From Corynebacterium sp. ES2730-CONJ (GTDB taxonomy: Bacteria > Actinomycetota > Actinomycetes > Mycobacteriales > Mycobacteriaceae), in NCBI RefSeq assembly GCF_024834055.1, contig NZ_JANUXZ010000005.1, forward strand, positions 124,001-188,000: DNA of 64,000 nucleotides, written 5' to 3'. Shown here piece after piece: positions 44,612 through 53,535 of this stretch. The position numbers and the translations under genes were made by a program. Each line of letters opens with the position of its first letter. Positions within the stretch are counted from its first letter, which is position 1. The notes beneath the pieces are model-generated. The model was given only the letters and a program-made list of their open reading frames with translations. It had not been told where the DNA came from and ran no database searches.

Positions 44612-45874
44612 ATGGATTTGAGCTTTACTGTTGGCACTGAACTAGAACCTGCCCCGGGACGTCATGGTCGTACCGGGGTCATTCATACCCCGCATGGCGA
44701 TATTGCTACCCCTGCTTTTATCCCAGTGGGAACAAAGGCCACGGTGAAGACTCTCACCCCAGAACAAGTGCGCGAAACTGGTGCCCAAGCGGTTTTGTCG
44801 AATGCTTATCACCTTTACCTCCAACCAGGTCCTGATATTGTCGACGAGGCTGGGGGAGTAGCTGCCTTCGAGAATTGGAACGGGCCAACCTATACAGATT
44901 CTGGTGGATTCCAAGTGATGAGCTTGGGAGTTGGTTTCAAGAAGGTTCTCGCCATGGATACTGCCCAGCTCACTGAGGGAGATATCCGGGCCAAGAAGAA
45001 AGACCGCTATGCGAATGTGGACGAAGATGGGGTAGATTTCCGCAGTGTTATCGATGGGTCGAGGCACCGCTTCACCCCAGAGAAATCAATGCAGATCCAA
45101 CACCAGCTCGGTGCCGATATTATGTTCGCTTTCGATGAGCTGACTACTCTCGTTGACACCCGTCTTTACCAGGAGCAATCTGTAGAGCGTACCCACCGCT
45201 GGGCGCAACGTTGCTTAAGTGAACATGACCGACTGACGCGCGAGCGGGCGCACAAACCGAAGCAGTCCCTTTGGGGTGTGGTGCAGGGTGCGCAGTACGA
45301 AGACCTGCGGCGCAAGGCAACACGAGGTCTCATTGAATTATCTGCTGCGCACGAGGCGGAAGGAAAGCGCGGCTTTGGAGGGTTCGGTATTGGTGGCGCA
45401 TTGGAAAAGGAGAATTTAGGGACCATTGTCGGCTGGGTCTGCGATGAATTACCGCGCGAAAAACCGCGCCATTTGCTGGGCATTTCCGAACCAGACGATC
45501 TTTTTACTGCCATCGAGGCCGGAGCCGATACCTTCGACTGTGTAGCCCCCACGAGGTTGGGGCGACGCGGAGGTGTGTACACCCTTGATGGGCGCGTTAA
45601 TCTCACAGCCGCACCGTATAAACGCGATTTTAGGCCGGTCGATGAGGAATTCGGCGGATACCTTTCGGAAAATTATACGCGCGCCTATATCCATCACCTG
45701 TTCAAGGCCAAGGAATTCCTCGGAGGAACATTATGCACCATGCACAATGTGACTTTTATGGTGCGACTCGTTGACAATATTCGAGCCTCCATCGACGGTG
45801 GATATTACAACGAGTTCAAGGAAGAATTCCTCGGCCGCTATTATGCTAAGAAGTCCACGGCTTCAGGTTCTTAG
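44612..45874 (+). CDS. tgt: Queuine tRNA-ribosyltransferase (Tgt) without zinc cysteines
   Basis: 420 residues. It swaps G34 for queuine in GUN tRNAs. DSGGFQVMSLG (Asp96) and the nucleophile Asp309 in DTFDCVAPTR are intact, as is GVVQGAQY. The zinc site of E. coli Tgt (Cys302, Cys304, Cys307, His333) aligns with Phe347, Gly349, Ser352 and His378, so three of four ligands are lost while the spacing is kept exactly. TAAACT at 44599-44604 is 7 nt before the ATG, which fixes the start. Two other queuosine genes lie within 7 kb. The 3' end overlaps the convergent lipoprotein gene by 29 nt. Confidence 0.9.
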   Translation: MDLSFTVGTELEPAPGRHGRTGVIHTPHGDIATPAFIPVGTKATVKTLTPEQVRETGAQAVLSNAYHLYLQPGPDIVDEAGGVAAFENWNGPTYTDSGGFQVMSLGVGFKKVLAMDTAQLTEGDIRAKKKDRYANVDEDGVDFRSVIDGSRHRFTPEKSMQIQHQLGADIMFAFDELTTLVDTRLYQEQSVERTHRWAQRCLSEHDRLTRERAHKPKQSLWGVVQGAQYEDLRRKATRGLIELSAAHEAEGKRGFGGFGIGGALEKENLGTIVGWVCDELPREKPRHLLGISEPDDLFTAIEAGADTFDCVAPTRLGRRGGVYTLDGRVNLTAAPYKRDFRPVDEEFGGYLSENYTRAYIHHLFKAKEFLGGTLCTMHNVTFMVRLVDNIRASIDGGYYNEFKEEFLGRYYAKKSTASGS

Positions 45875-46829
45875 GATACCGCGACGTATCAACTGTGCTG
45901 GATACCTCGGGGGTGAGGTCTGCGATGCCATCACCAAGGGTGACCAGATTATCGTGGGAGACAATACGTACCGTTTCGCCCCTGGTGTCAACGCTGATAT
46001 CCCCGAGGGTGATCAGCGCATTATGGGGAAGATTCTCTTCGGCCTTGCCTAGGCGCGGGGCGAACCAGTCCACATCGAGTTCTGGCGGGAATTTTAGAGA
46101 GCCCTTAATATAATTCCCCCTCCCAGCTCCGGTGGTGGTTGGCCATGGGTCGAAGCCGCTATGATCCTCACAGATGAAGTTCTCCGCGTTCTCAAAATCA
46201 CAGTAGATTTCGTGTTCGCCCATGGGTATGCCAAGGACCTTAGCCATATCCGCCTGGGCGCTGATCACTTTATGGTGTGCATTACCGCGCAAGGATGCAG
46301 GAGTGATATCTGCTGGTGGGGCCGTAGTGAAATCGAGGTGGAGGGGAGTGGATTGTAGGTCGCCTTCGAGATCAACGCCGCTGTTTAAAAGTCGGTACCT
46401 GATGGTGCTGCCGTCAACGGTTGCGCTGATGAGCCCAGTTTCGCTGTGAATATCGGAAAGGTTCTGCGCCAGGAAATAGGGTGCATCGGTAATAAGTTTA
46501 TCGTGGCTAAAGAGCAGCATACTCTCGCGGCGTGACCCCGGTTGGCTCAGGTTCTCATTGTTGAGGTTGCCCTCGAGTACTACCCAACTGAGTGGTTGGC
46601 ACGGGTCGAAGTGATTATCACGCACCCGAAATTCAAAAACCTGATTGTCTGTATCCGAGGTGCGGATGATTTTGTGGGGCAGCCAGACGCCGAGTGCGGT
46701 TTCGGCGAGATCGAGAGTGGAATAGGGGCAGCCTGGGGTGCTCTCGGCACTGTTCATTCCTTGATCGGGGGAGGAGCAAGCGGTGAGTATGAGGGCGAAT
46801 CCGGTGATGACGAATGTCTTCGCGCGCAT
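45846..46829 (-). CDS. LppP/LprE family lipoprotein
   Basis: 327 residues. The signal ends in a lipobox LTAC, so Cys18 is lipidated. PCQPLSWVVLEGN and MLLFSHDKLI match the LppP/LprE domain (about 30-190). A second part (190-327) has IYCDFENAENFICEDHSGFDPW, with two Cys, and no known domain. The function of the family is not known. AAAGAAGAAC precedes the ATG. Confidence 0.8.
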   Translation of the reverse strand: MRAKTFVITGFALILTACSSPDQGMNSAESTPGCPYSTLDLAETALGVWLPHKIIRTSDTDNQVFEFRVRDNHFDPCQPLSWVVLEGNLNNENLSQPGSRRESMLLFSHDKLITDAPYFLAQNLSDIHSETGLISATVDGSTIRYRLLNSGVDLEGDLQSTPLHLDFTTAPPADITPASLRGNAHHKVISAQADMAKVLGIPMGEHEIYCDFENAENFICEDHSGFDPWPTTTGAGRGNYIKGSLKFPPELDVDWFAPRLGKAEENLPHNALITLGDISVDTRGETVRIVSHDNLVTLGDGIADLTPEVSSTVDTSRYPKNLKPWTS

Positions 46830-47059
46830 GAGGGTTCTTCTTTCTTTGTTTTCCTAAAAGCGTGCCAGAGATTATGCTAGCGCTAATGGAAATGCATATA
46901 TTCGGATATATGGATATCACCTGCGCACATTCGCCCAATGGTGGCGAAGAGCATAGTGTGATAATGACAATAGAAAAAAGCGGTTGTGGCTTGTAGAATG
47001 CGTTAGTGAAAAACTCAGCCCTTCCCGCGCTATTTGATTATCGTTTACAATAAGCAACC

Positions 47060-48346
47060 GTGGATTATCTCAAGCGACAACTGGAAATGGGTGTCGAGGC
47101 GGATCAAATAATGCGCCTTGGCACCATGCTCCTCTGCTCTGGCACCGGCGGTTATCGCGTGGTGCGCGCCATGAAACGCGCCGCTCGCTCGATCGGCTTC
47201 GATGATCTCGCCGTCGTCGTCAATATTGACTCGCTTGTGTGCACCTTCTACAAAGGCAGCGAATTTCGCACCCTGGTATCCTCGAACGCCGTGCTCGCGA
47301 TTAATTCCTCGCGCATCGAAGCGATTGAGGATTTTACCCATAACCGCCTGCATCACCCAATTACGCTCGGGGAATTGCAGGCCACCCTCGATTGGATCGA
47401 ACAGGTTACCGGGCCTCGGTGGAGCTGGTGGGAGAAAGCTCTCGCGGCAGGGCTAGCCTGTGCTGGCTTCGCTTTGCTGAACCACTTTCTCCTGCTTACC
47501 TCGGCGATCGTGGCGGTGGCCGCGGGCATTGGTCAGATAGTGCGTGGGCTGCTAGCGCACCGGCATTTTAATCACCTTGGAACCACAGCCATTGCGGGCG
47601 TGATATCGAGCTTGGTGTTCTTTGGCTTAGGGTTACTCGCTTTTCACCAGGGAATTATCGGCCGCGATCAGCTTTCAGCTGGATATGTAGCGAGTGTGCT
47701 CTACCTGATTCCCGGGTTCCCACTCTTCGCAGCCCTGCTTGACTTGGCGCGCTTTGATATCACTGCTGGCTTCTCCCGATTGATTTATGCCATCCAGATC
47801 AGCCTCGCTGCCACCTTCGCCGTGACCATGACGGGTCTCGCTATCAGCCTCAATCCCTCACACCCTATCTATTATGAGACGGGATTAAAGTGGTTCGGGA
47901 TCGCTACCGTTGCTAGCTTCTTTGGTATCGCCGGTTTCGCGGTGCTCTTTAATTCATCACGGCGGATGATTGTGCTGGCAGCAAGCCTAGGTACGGTGGT
48001 GAACTTAGTGCGCTTGGCACTCGTAGAACTAGGGTATCCACTTTTCCTCTGTGCCTTTATTGGAGGGCTCCTTATTGGGTTGATGGGGCCGGCATTAGTG
48101 GGGCGCTTTGATATACCGCGTATTACTATGACGGTGCCTGCCTCTGTCATTATGATCCCAGGTCCTATGATGTACCGTGCGGTGTATGGATTAGTGAGTC
48201 ACGATATCTCCAGCGCCATTGCAAATGCCGTGGATGCGGGATTGGTTATCTTCTTTATCGCGGGCGGCTTGTCGGTAGCTCGAATGGCCACCGATAAGGA
48301 TTGGGCCTTTGGGCATCCGATCGATTTTCGCAAAAAATTGGTTTAG
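47060..48346 (+). CDS. ThrE-like threonine/serine exporter family protein
   Basis: 428 residues. The N-terminal domain (1-120) has the ThrE pattern LCSGTGGYRVVRAMKRAARSIGFDDLAVVV, and the rest has ten membrane segments in two blocks (DUF1212 and DUF3815 types). The motif IPGFPLFAALLDLARFDITAGFSRL and the later VIMIPGPMMYRAVYG are typical. Export of threonine or serine is the family role; the substrate here is not proven. TACAAT at 47046-47051 is 8 nt before the GTG, with no Shine-Dalgarno, indicating leaderless transcription. Confidence 0.85.
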   Translation: MDYLKRQLEMGVEADQIMRLGTMLLCSGTGGYRVVRAMKRAARSIGFDDLAVVVNIDSLVCTFYKGSEFRTLVSSNAVLAINSSRIEAIEDFTHNRLHHPITLGELQATLDWIEQVTGPRWSWWEKALAAGLACAGFALLNHFLLLTSAIVAVAAGIGQIVRGLLAHRHFNHLGTTAIAGVISSLVFFGLGLLAFHQGIIGRDQLSAGYVASVLYLIPGFPLFAALLDLARFDITAGFSRLIYAIQISLAATFAVTMTGLAISLNPSHPIYYETGLKWFGIATVASFFGIAGFAVLFNSSRRMIVLAASLGTVVNLVRLALVELGYPLFLCAFIGGLLIGLMGPALVGRFDIPRITMTVPASVIMIPGPMMYRAVYGLVSHDISSAIANAVDAGLVIFFIAGGLSVARMATDKDWAFGHPIDFRKKLV

Positions 48347-48456
48347 GGCTATGCCCTTGCTCACAAAAGATAGCATCTGTGCTTTGGGGCATTGACATAT
48401 GTTCGATCCGTGGCTTAACTGGTTGCTAAAGGGTCAATTATCCCAGACAACCCTCA

Positions 48457-48462
48457 TATAAT
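48457..48462 (+). promoter_or_regulatory. -10 element of deoD
   Basis: A perfect TATAAT lies 22 nt before the ATG, with AAGGAGG between, so this gene has a short leader unlike many neighbours. No clear -35 is seen. Confidence 0.6.
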
Positions 48463-48484
48463 CCCATACAGCCAAGGAGGAACC

Positions 48485-49201
48485 ATGGCCGAGAAGAGCA
48501 CCCCACATATCAACCCTAAAGGCGTCGATATCGCCGAGACCATTCTTTTGCCCGGCGACCCACTACGCGCCAAATTCATTGCCGATACCTACCTCGACGA
48601 TGTCGTGCAATTCAATGAAGTCCGCAATATGCTCGGCTTCACTGGCACCTACCAAGGAACCCCAGTCTCGGTCATGGGATCCGGCATGGGAATGCCATCA
48701 ATTGGCATCTATGCCTACGAACTCATCAATTTCTTTGGCACGAAAAAAGTCATCCGGGTAGGCTCCATCGGCGCGATGCAGGAAAATATCAATCTCTACG
48801 ATGTCATCGTTGGCGCATCTGCGTCCACCGACTCCAATTTCATGTCGCAGTACAATATCCCAGGTACCTACGCTCCTACCGCGTCCTGGAAGCTCCTCAA
48901 GGCAGTGACCGATCAGGCAGCAGAGCAGAATGTACCTGTACATGTGGGCAATATTCTTTCTTCCGATATCTTCTATAACGACGACGAAACCGCCAACGCC
49001 CGCTGGGCTCGGATGGGCGTGCTGGGTGTCGAAATGGAATCTGCAGCCCTCTATGCCATCGCTGCGCGCGCCGGGGTCGATGCCCTTGGTATTTTCACCA
49101 CCTCCGACAACCTCGTTACCGGTGCCCGCGCCACCGCTGACGAGCGTCAAAATGCCTTCACTCAAATGATGGAATTAGCTTTGCCGTTGGCTAAGCTCTA
49201 A
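48485..49201 (+). CDS. deoD: Purine nucleoside phosphorylase, DeoD type
   Basis: 238 residues, the usual length of hexameric PNP. LPGDPLRAKFIADTYL binds phosphate, RVGSIGAM is the phosphate loop, VEMESAALY contacts the ribose and TTSDNLVTG holds the catalytic Asp next to the base. It splits purine nucleosides to base and ribose-1-phosphate for salvage. AAGGAGG gives strong translation. The MFS gene follows after 42 nt and is a candidate nucleoside or base transporter. Confidence 0.94.
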   Translation: MAEKSTPHINPKGVDIAETILLPGDPLRAKFIADTYLDDVVQFNEVRNMLGFTGTYQGTPVSVMGSGMGMPSIGIYAYELINFFGTKKVIRVGSIGAMQENINLYDVIVGASASTDSNFMSQYNIPGTYAPTASWKLLKAVTDQAAEQNVPVHVGNILSSDIFYNDDETANARWARMGVLGVEMESAALYAIAARAGVDALGIFTTSDNLVTGARATADERQNAFTQMMELALPLAKL

Positions 49202-49243
49202 GCGTTCAACCCGTCCTATTGGCTCGTTATCTAAGGGTAGTTT

Positions 49244-50596
49244 ATGAAAACCTCTACCGGCAGCGCTCCTGCCTCACCAGCGCTTAACCCCAAAGCCGCG
49301 GTACCCGTATTGCTCTTCTCCTTCGTTTTCTGCCTGGTGGTCGACAACGGATTCAAAACCATGACCGGCCCAATGGCTGAAGGCTTAGGCATCGCTCCCA
49401 ATGTTGCCAGCCTACAAGCCTCCCTCGCGGGTGTGATTATTGGTATCGGCGCCGTTGTCTACGCTGCGCTCGCTGATTCTATCTCCATTCGCAAGCTCAT
49501 GATCGTCGGCGTTATTCTTACTACCGTCGGCTCGCTCATGGCTTTCTTCTTCTCCACTATCTGGCCCATGGTGCTACTCGGCCGCATTGTACAAACCGCT
49601 GGTCTCGCCTCCGCAGAGACCTTATACGTGATCTACGTAACCAAGCACTTAGAAGAGAAAGATCAGAAGACCTACCTCGGCTTCTCCACTGCGGCCTTCC
49701 AATCAGGCTTACTCATTGGCGCCTTGACCTCAGGCTTCATCTCCACCTATATCTCATGGACCGCGATGTTCTTGGTACCACTGGTACTCATCCTCACCGT
49801 TCCCTTCCTGATAAAGAATGTTCCTGAGGAAGTCTCTACAGATGGTTCACTCGATCTCTACGGATTAATCCTCATCGCGGTCTTCGCTGCCTCGTTAACG
49901 ATGTTCCTCCAAGCCTATAACCCGATCTGGCTTGTTATGGCCATTGCTGGTATTGCGCTTTTCGCCTTCCACGTGGTCAAAGGCAAGGCCCCGCTAGTAA
50001 CGGTGGAATTTTTCAAAAACCAACGCTACGTCTGGGCAATCGCACTGGTCTTTATTATCTACTCCACCCAATTAGGCTATATCTTCCTCTTGCCCTTCGC
50101 CGGCAGTGATCTCTACGGATTAAGCCAGGATAGAAGCGCCATGCTGATGATTCCAGGCTATGTCTGCGCCATTATCGTCGGCGTGTTATCGGGAAAGATC
50201 GGACGGGTGCTCAATTCCCGGATCACCATTTTGATTGCGCTCGCCTCAATTATCGCGGCCTTGCTGTTGGGAGTCCTAGCTATTGAGGTCTCTATTTGGG
50301 TGATGGTATTCTCCATCGTGCTCTTTGCCTCTGGTTTTGCCCTGCTCTATGCCCCCTTGGTGAAGACCGCCTTGAGCAATATCCCCGCCGCTAAGTCGGG
50401 TATTGCGATCGGTTTCTACAACCTCACTATTAATATTGGCATCCCGCTTGGCATCGCCTATACTGCGCGCCTCCAGGCAACGGATCTAAGCTATAACTCG
50501 ATTCTTTTAGTGCTGGCACTCATTGCCGCCTTCGGCACCGCAATGTATTTTATGGCGGATTATTTCATGAGCGTGAAGGAAAAACGCGCTGCATAG
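49244..50596 (+). CDS. MFS transporter (DHA2-like)
   Basis: 450 residues, about 14 membrane segments, which suggests the DHA2 group. GRIVQTAGLASAETLYVIYV and AFQSGLLIGALTSGFISTYISW are MFS loop motifs. The substrate is unknown. Being co-directional and 42 nt after deoD, it could move nucleosides or bases, but the DHA2 family mostly exports drugs. A strong terminator follows, so deoD and this gene probably form a unit. Confidence 0.82.
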   Translation: MKTSTGSAPASPALNPKAAVPVLLFSFVFCLVVDNGFKTMTGPMAEGLGIAPNVASLQASLAGVIIGIGAVVYAALADSISIRKLMIVGVILTTVGSLMAFFFSTIWPMVLLGRIVQTAGLASAETLYVIYVTKHLEEKDQKTYLGFSTAAFQSGLLIGALTSGFISTYISWTAMFLVPLVLILTVPFLIKNVPEEVSTDGSLDLYGLILIAVFAASLTMFLQAYNPIWLVMAIAGIALFAFHVVKGKAPLVTVEFFKNQRYVWAIALVFIIYSTQLGYIFLLPFAGSDLYGLSQDRSAMLMIPGYVCAIIVGVLSGKIGRVLNSRITILIALASIIAALLLGVLAIEVSIWVMVFSIVLFASGFALLYAPLVKTALSNIPAAKSGIAIGFYNLTINIGIPLGIAYTARLQATDLSYNSILLVLALIAAFGTAMYFMADYFMSVKEKRAA

Positions 50597-50599
50597 AAA

Positions 50600-50630
50600 A
50601 ATTCCCTCTCAATACGAGAGGGAATTTTTT
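50600..50630. terminator. Terminator between the MFS gene and yhhQ
   Basis: AATTCCCTCTC pairs with GAGAGGGAATT around a 5-nt loop, followed by TTTTATT. The yhhQ stop lies inside it on the other strand. Confidence 0.92.
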
Positions 50631-51279
50631 ATTCGGTGATCAGCTCGCGCTGCTTGACCAGGGCGATCACTCGATAAGTAACTGGCATAACAAGAATCTC
50701 CACTCCGGTTTTCCATAGGAAGCCCACGAGAACATAATTAGCCGTATCCCCCACGGTGCTAATGCCAATAACAGGTGCTGCAATCAAGCAAAAAATTAAA
50801 GTATCACCGAATTCTCCCAGGACCGTTGACCCTAATAACCGCTTCCATAGTCCGTGCTCGCCAAGACGATCTTTCATCCAGGTCAACAACCAAGCATTCA
50901 ATAATTGCCCCACCGCATATCCGGCGAGCGAAGCTACGACGATCTGAGGCACCAATCCTAAGGTAGTAGCGAAGGCCTCCTGGCCAACGTAGAAATCCGC
51001 GGCGGGCAATGCAATGGCGATATAAAAACTCACCACCGTCAGTAGCATCGCCGCAAAACCTGTCCAGATCGCTCGTCTCGCCGCTCTAAACCCATAACAC
51101 TCGCTCAAGACATCGCCGATAATATACGCCGCGGGAAAGAGGAAAAAGGCCCCGTCCGTCACCAGTGGACCCATCATCACGCCTTTGGTCGACGTGATAT
51201 TCGAAATGATGAAAATAGTGACAAAGAGTGCCAAGAGCACAGGATAAGCACTTGATGGGGTGGGGATATAACGTGACAT
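50629..51279 (-). CDS. yhhQ: Queuosine precursor transporter (YhhQ/VUT family)
   Basis: 216 residues with about six membrane helices. [18 protein letters not shown] is the family signature; [14 protein letters not shown] and [20 protein letters not shown] match the second half. YhhQ imports preQ0/preQ1 in E. coli; some members carry queuine. Corynebacteria are not expected to make preQ1 themselves, and only tgt and gluQ are near, so import of queuine is the likely job (inference). TAGAAT (minus strand, 51287-51292) is 7 nt before the ATG, so leaderless. The divergent gene gluQ starts 23 nt away. Confidence 0.9.
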   Translation of the reverse strand: MSRYIPTPSSAYPVLLALFVTIFIISNITSTKGVMMGPLVTDGAFFLFPAAYIIGDVLSECYGFRAARRAIWTGFAAMLLTVVSFYIAIALPAADFYVGQEAFATTLGLVPQIVVASLAGYAVGQLLNAWLLTWMKDRLGEHGLWKRLLGSTVLGEFGDTLIFCLIAAPVIGISTVGDTANYVLVGFLWKTGVEILVMPVTYRVIALVKQRELITE

Positions 51280-51286
51280 GGAAAAG

Positions 51287-51296
51287 ATTCTACGAT
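51287..51296. promoter_or_regulatory. Overlapping divergent -10 elements of yhhQ and gluQ
   Basis: On the minus strand TAGAAT (51287-51292) serves yhhQ; on the plus strand TACGAT (51291-51296) serves gluQ. They share two bases, and the starts are only 23 nt apart. Both would give leaderless mRNAs. Confidence 0.6.
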
Positions 51297-51302
51297 AAGA
51301 CT

Positions 51303-52187
51303 ATGAGCACCCCCACTTCTGCAGCCGGCCGCTATGCCCCTAGCCCCAGTGGCGACCTCCACTTCGGTAATCTGCGCACTGCCACTCTTGCATGGTTGTT
51401 CGCCCGGCAATCGGGGCGGCGGTTTCTGCTTCGTGTTGAAGATATTGATACCCAACGATCATCCATGGATTCAGCTGTGCGCCAGATTGAGGATCTTAGT
51501 GCCCTCGGCCTCGATTTCGATGGAAGCGTCCTGTACCAGCACGATCGCTTCTCCGCCTATTCTCAGGCTTTGGAGAAATTGCCCTATTATGAGTGCTATT
51601 GTTCGCGCAAGGATATCGCTGAGGCTTCTTCTGCTCCCCACATTATCCCCGGCCACTACCCTGGTACCTGCCGCGATCTTAGCGCCGAGGTGCGTGAAAA
51701 GAAGCGGGCCGAATTAGCCACCTCAAATCGCGTTCCCGCACTGCGCCTGCGTGCGCAGGTGAGCCAGTGGGATATAACAGATTACTATGCGGGCACTGTT
51801 CGCGGACCGGTGGATGATATGATTCTGCGCCGCGGCGGTCAGAGTCCTGATTGGGCCTATAATTTGGCGGTCGTAGTTGATGATGCCTATCAAGGTGTTG
51901 ATCAAATTGTGCGCGGCGATGACCTCTTAAGTTCCGCTCCCCGCCAAGCCTATCTTGCGCACCTTTTAGGGTTTGAGGTACCGGAATTCGTCCACGTCCC
52001 GCTGGTCCTTAATAGCAAAAGACAGCGTCTTGCAAAGAGAGACGGGGCAGTGACCTTCCGGGAGATGGAGGATGTTTTTCCCCGCATCGCACGTTCGATC
52101 GGAGTCGATGCTCGTACCCCTGAGGAATTGCTTAATGCCTTTGATCCTCAGACCTTATCGCGCGAGCCCTATATCTTTTCCGGTTAA
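51303..52187 (+). CDS. gluQ: Glutamyl-Q tRNA(Asp) synthetase
   Basis: 294 residues, a truncated glutamyl-tRNA synthetase that attaches glutamate to queuosine 34 of tRNA-Asp. [14 protein letters not shown] is the HIGH-type ATP motif, and RLAKRDGA replaces KMSKS. CYCS with GTCRD provides zinc cysteines. It lacks the anticodon-binding domain, as expected. The frame opens at 51228, but TACGAT 6 nt upstream picks the ATG at 51303. Its function depends on Tgt, so tgt and yhhQ nearby form one pathway. Confidence 0.93.
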   Translation: MSTPTSAAGRYAPSPSGDLHFGNLRTATLAWLFARQSGRRFLLRVEDIDTQRSSMDSAVRQIEDLSALGLDFDGSVLYQHDRFSAYSQALEKLPYYECYCSRKDIAEASSAPHIIPGHYPGTCRDLSAEVREKKRAELATSNRVPALRLRAQVSQWDITDYYAGTVRGPVDDMILRRGGQSPDWAYNLAVVVDDAYQGVDQIVRGDDLLSSAPRQAYLAHLLGFEVPEFVHVPLVLNSKRQRLAKRDGAVTFREMEDVFPRIARSIGVDARTPEELLNAFDPQTLSREPYIFSG

Positions 52188-52302
52188 GGAATATATGCAG
52201 GGTAGCTATGATAAAGGTACTTTTCCCTGTTCTTGGCACTGCTTAGATTGTTCCCAGGACGCACCGTGTCACGAATTTTTCTCTCTTATGAAGGAAATCC
52301 CT

Positions 52303-52848
52303 ATGGTTGCTATTATCCAGGCCCTTGCCGGCATTATTCTTGCCATAATCATTGGACTTGTCGGTTTCTCCAGCTCAGGTGAGCTAAAAAGTTCGGAGAG
52401 ATTTACCCCCAACGATGCTGTTGCGCCGAACTGGGAGGTGAATCTTCCTCATACGGCTCACCCAGTGACGCCTGAGCAATTAGATCAGGTGCGCCGCGGC
52501 ACGTGGTATTTAGATATCACAGGAGATACATCAGAGTATTATTTACAATTCGGCGAATATTTTAAGGATCTTTCAGAGGATGCTAAGCCCTTCCCGACAG
52601 CTGATCTGCCAGGGGATACTCAGTTCATAGATTATCCCTACGATTGCAATGCCTCGACCCGCTGGGCTCATTTTCAGGAAGATCGTCTGATTGCCCTAGG
52701 GGCTTTTTCTACCCGCGTGGGTTGCCCTGCCTTTACATACGGTCAGCTTATTGCCCGGTATATGGAGCAGGGGCCGCGCGCGTACCTTGATGCGGAGGGG
52801 CGGCTGTATCTTGCGGTTGATGGCAAAGCCCTCGCGTATCGACGCTAA
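52303..52848 (+). CDS. Membrane-anchored META-like domain protein
   Basis: 181 residues from the chosen start. One N-terminal hydrophobic segment, IIQALAGIILAIIIGLVGF, acts as anchor or uncleaved signal. The rest has GTWYLDITGD, YDCNASTRW and STRVGCPAF, then LYLAVDGKALAY. These follow the META (HslJ-like) order of Gly-Cys-Asn, Thr-Cys and a closing strand. Cys in DCN and GCPA may pair. The frame opens at 52072 inside gluQ, but AAGGAA 6 nt before the ATG at 52303 favours this start. Function unknown. Confidence 0.6.
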   Translation: MVAIIQALAGIILAIIIGLVGFSSSGELKSSERFTPNDAVAPNWEVNLPHTAHPVTPEQLDQVRRGTWYLDITGDTSEYYLQFGEYFKDLSEDAKPFPTADLPGDTQFIDYPYDCNASTRWAHFQEDRLIALGAFSTRVGCPAFTYGQLIARYMEQGPRAYLDAEGRLYLAVDGKALAYRR

Positions 52849-53110
52849 ACCAGCACAAGGGATTCTCTTCGCTTGCTATGGCTGGGCACTCACAGTAGGT
52901 GTATACAACTGGTAGCAGGCGATAGTCACGATGACACCATAAGAGGCACCATTAGAGGCTGAGTGTGGATATGCCCCTAGTTCTTTTTGGCCCCTTGGGC
53001 AGCGTACTAGATCATTACGGTTAGAGCGCGAAGCTTCGGGCACGACTCATGCTTCGATGCTTAGTAGTGGTGGATTAACCATGAGGGTAGCGGTCTTTGG
53101 CTAAGCGAAA
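52849..53110. other. Intergenic stretch before the tRNA-Ser(GGA) terminator
   Basis: About 260 nt with no gene or RNA recognised. Confidence 0.5.
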
Positions 53111-53136
53111 ACCCCCTGATATTCCTATCAGGGGGT
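53111..53136 (-). terminator. Terminator of tRNA-Ser(GGA)
   Basis: ACCCCCTGAT pairs with ATCAGGGGGT; the minus strand continues TTTTCG. Confidence 0.85.
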
Positions 53137-53138
53137 AA

Positions 53139-53227
53139 TGGCGGAGGATGTGGGATTTGAACCCACGAGGGGCGTTAGCCCCGCACGCGTTCCAGGCGTG
53201 TGACATAGGCCGCTAGTCGAATCCTCC
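53139..53227 (-). tRNA. tRNA-Ser(GGA)
   Basis: On the minus strand acceptor GGAGGAT pairs with ATCCTCC, the anticodon loop CTGGAAC gives GGA, the variable arm is long, and GCCA is encoded. It is the third further serine isoacceptor besides TGA, GCT and CGA here. Confidence 0.97.
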
Positions 53228-53338
53228 AGAACACTGAAAAACGTTGGAAAACGAAAACCAATGTACCGTGCAATACTCTACACAATGCCCAAGCGAGGGA
53301 ACAAACTCAATGCTAGACGCCGTGATCTCGCCATGCAG

Positions 53339-53368
53339 TTGGTCAATTGGCAAGGGGTCGGTTAGAGT
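53339..53368 (+). promoter_or_regulatory. Promoter of the SRP RNA gene
   Basis: TTGGTC at 53339-53344 and TAGAGT at 53363-53368 are 18 nt apart, and the RNA 5' end lies 8 nt later. Confidence 0.5.
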
Positions 53369-53376
53369 TAGTTCTA

Positions 53377-53464
53377 GGACTTCGTATGGCGTTTATCCCA
53401 TGAACTCCCCCAGGGCAGGAATGCAGCAAGGGTCAGTGGGCTCTGGCGGGTGTACGGAGTCCCC
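53377..53464 (+). ncRNA. ffs: Small signal recognition particle RNA (4.5S-like)
   Basis: GGACTTCGTA (53377-53386) pairs with TACGGAGTCC (53453-53462) to close the RNA. In the apical part, GGGCAGGAATGCAGCAAGGG holds the conserved GGAA tetraloop-side and AGCA internal-loop bases that bind Ffh. CCCCTTTATTTT ends transcription. The place upstream of dnaX is usual in corynebacteria. Confidence 0.88.
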
Positions 53465-53535
53465 TTTATTTTCCTCTTCAGAGGCATTACTGTTCGTAAT
53501 TGGAAGTAAATGCCAATCTGTGGAAGGTGCTGCAC

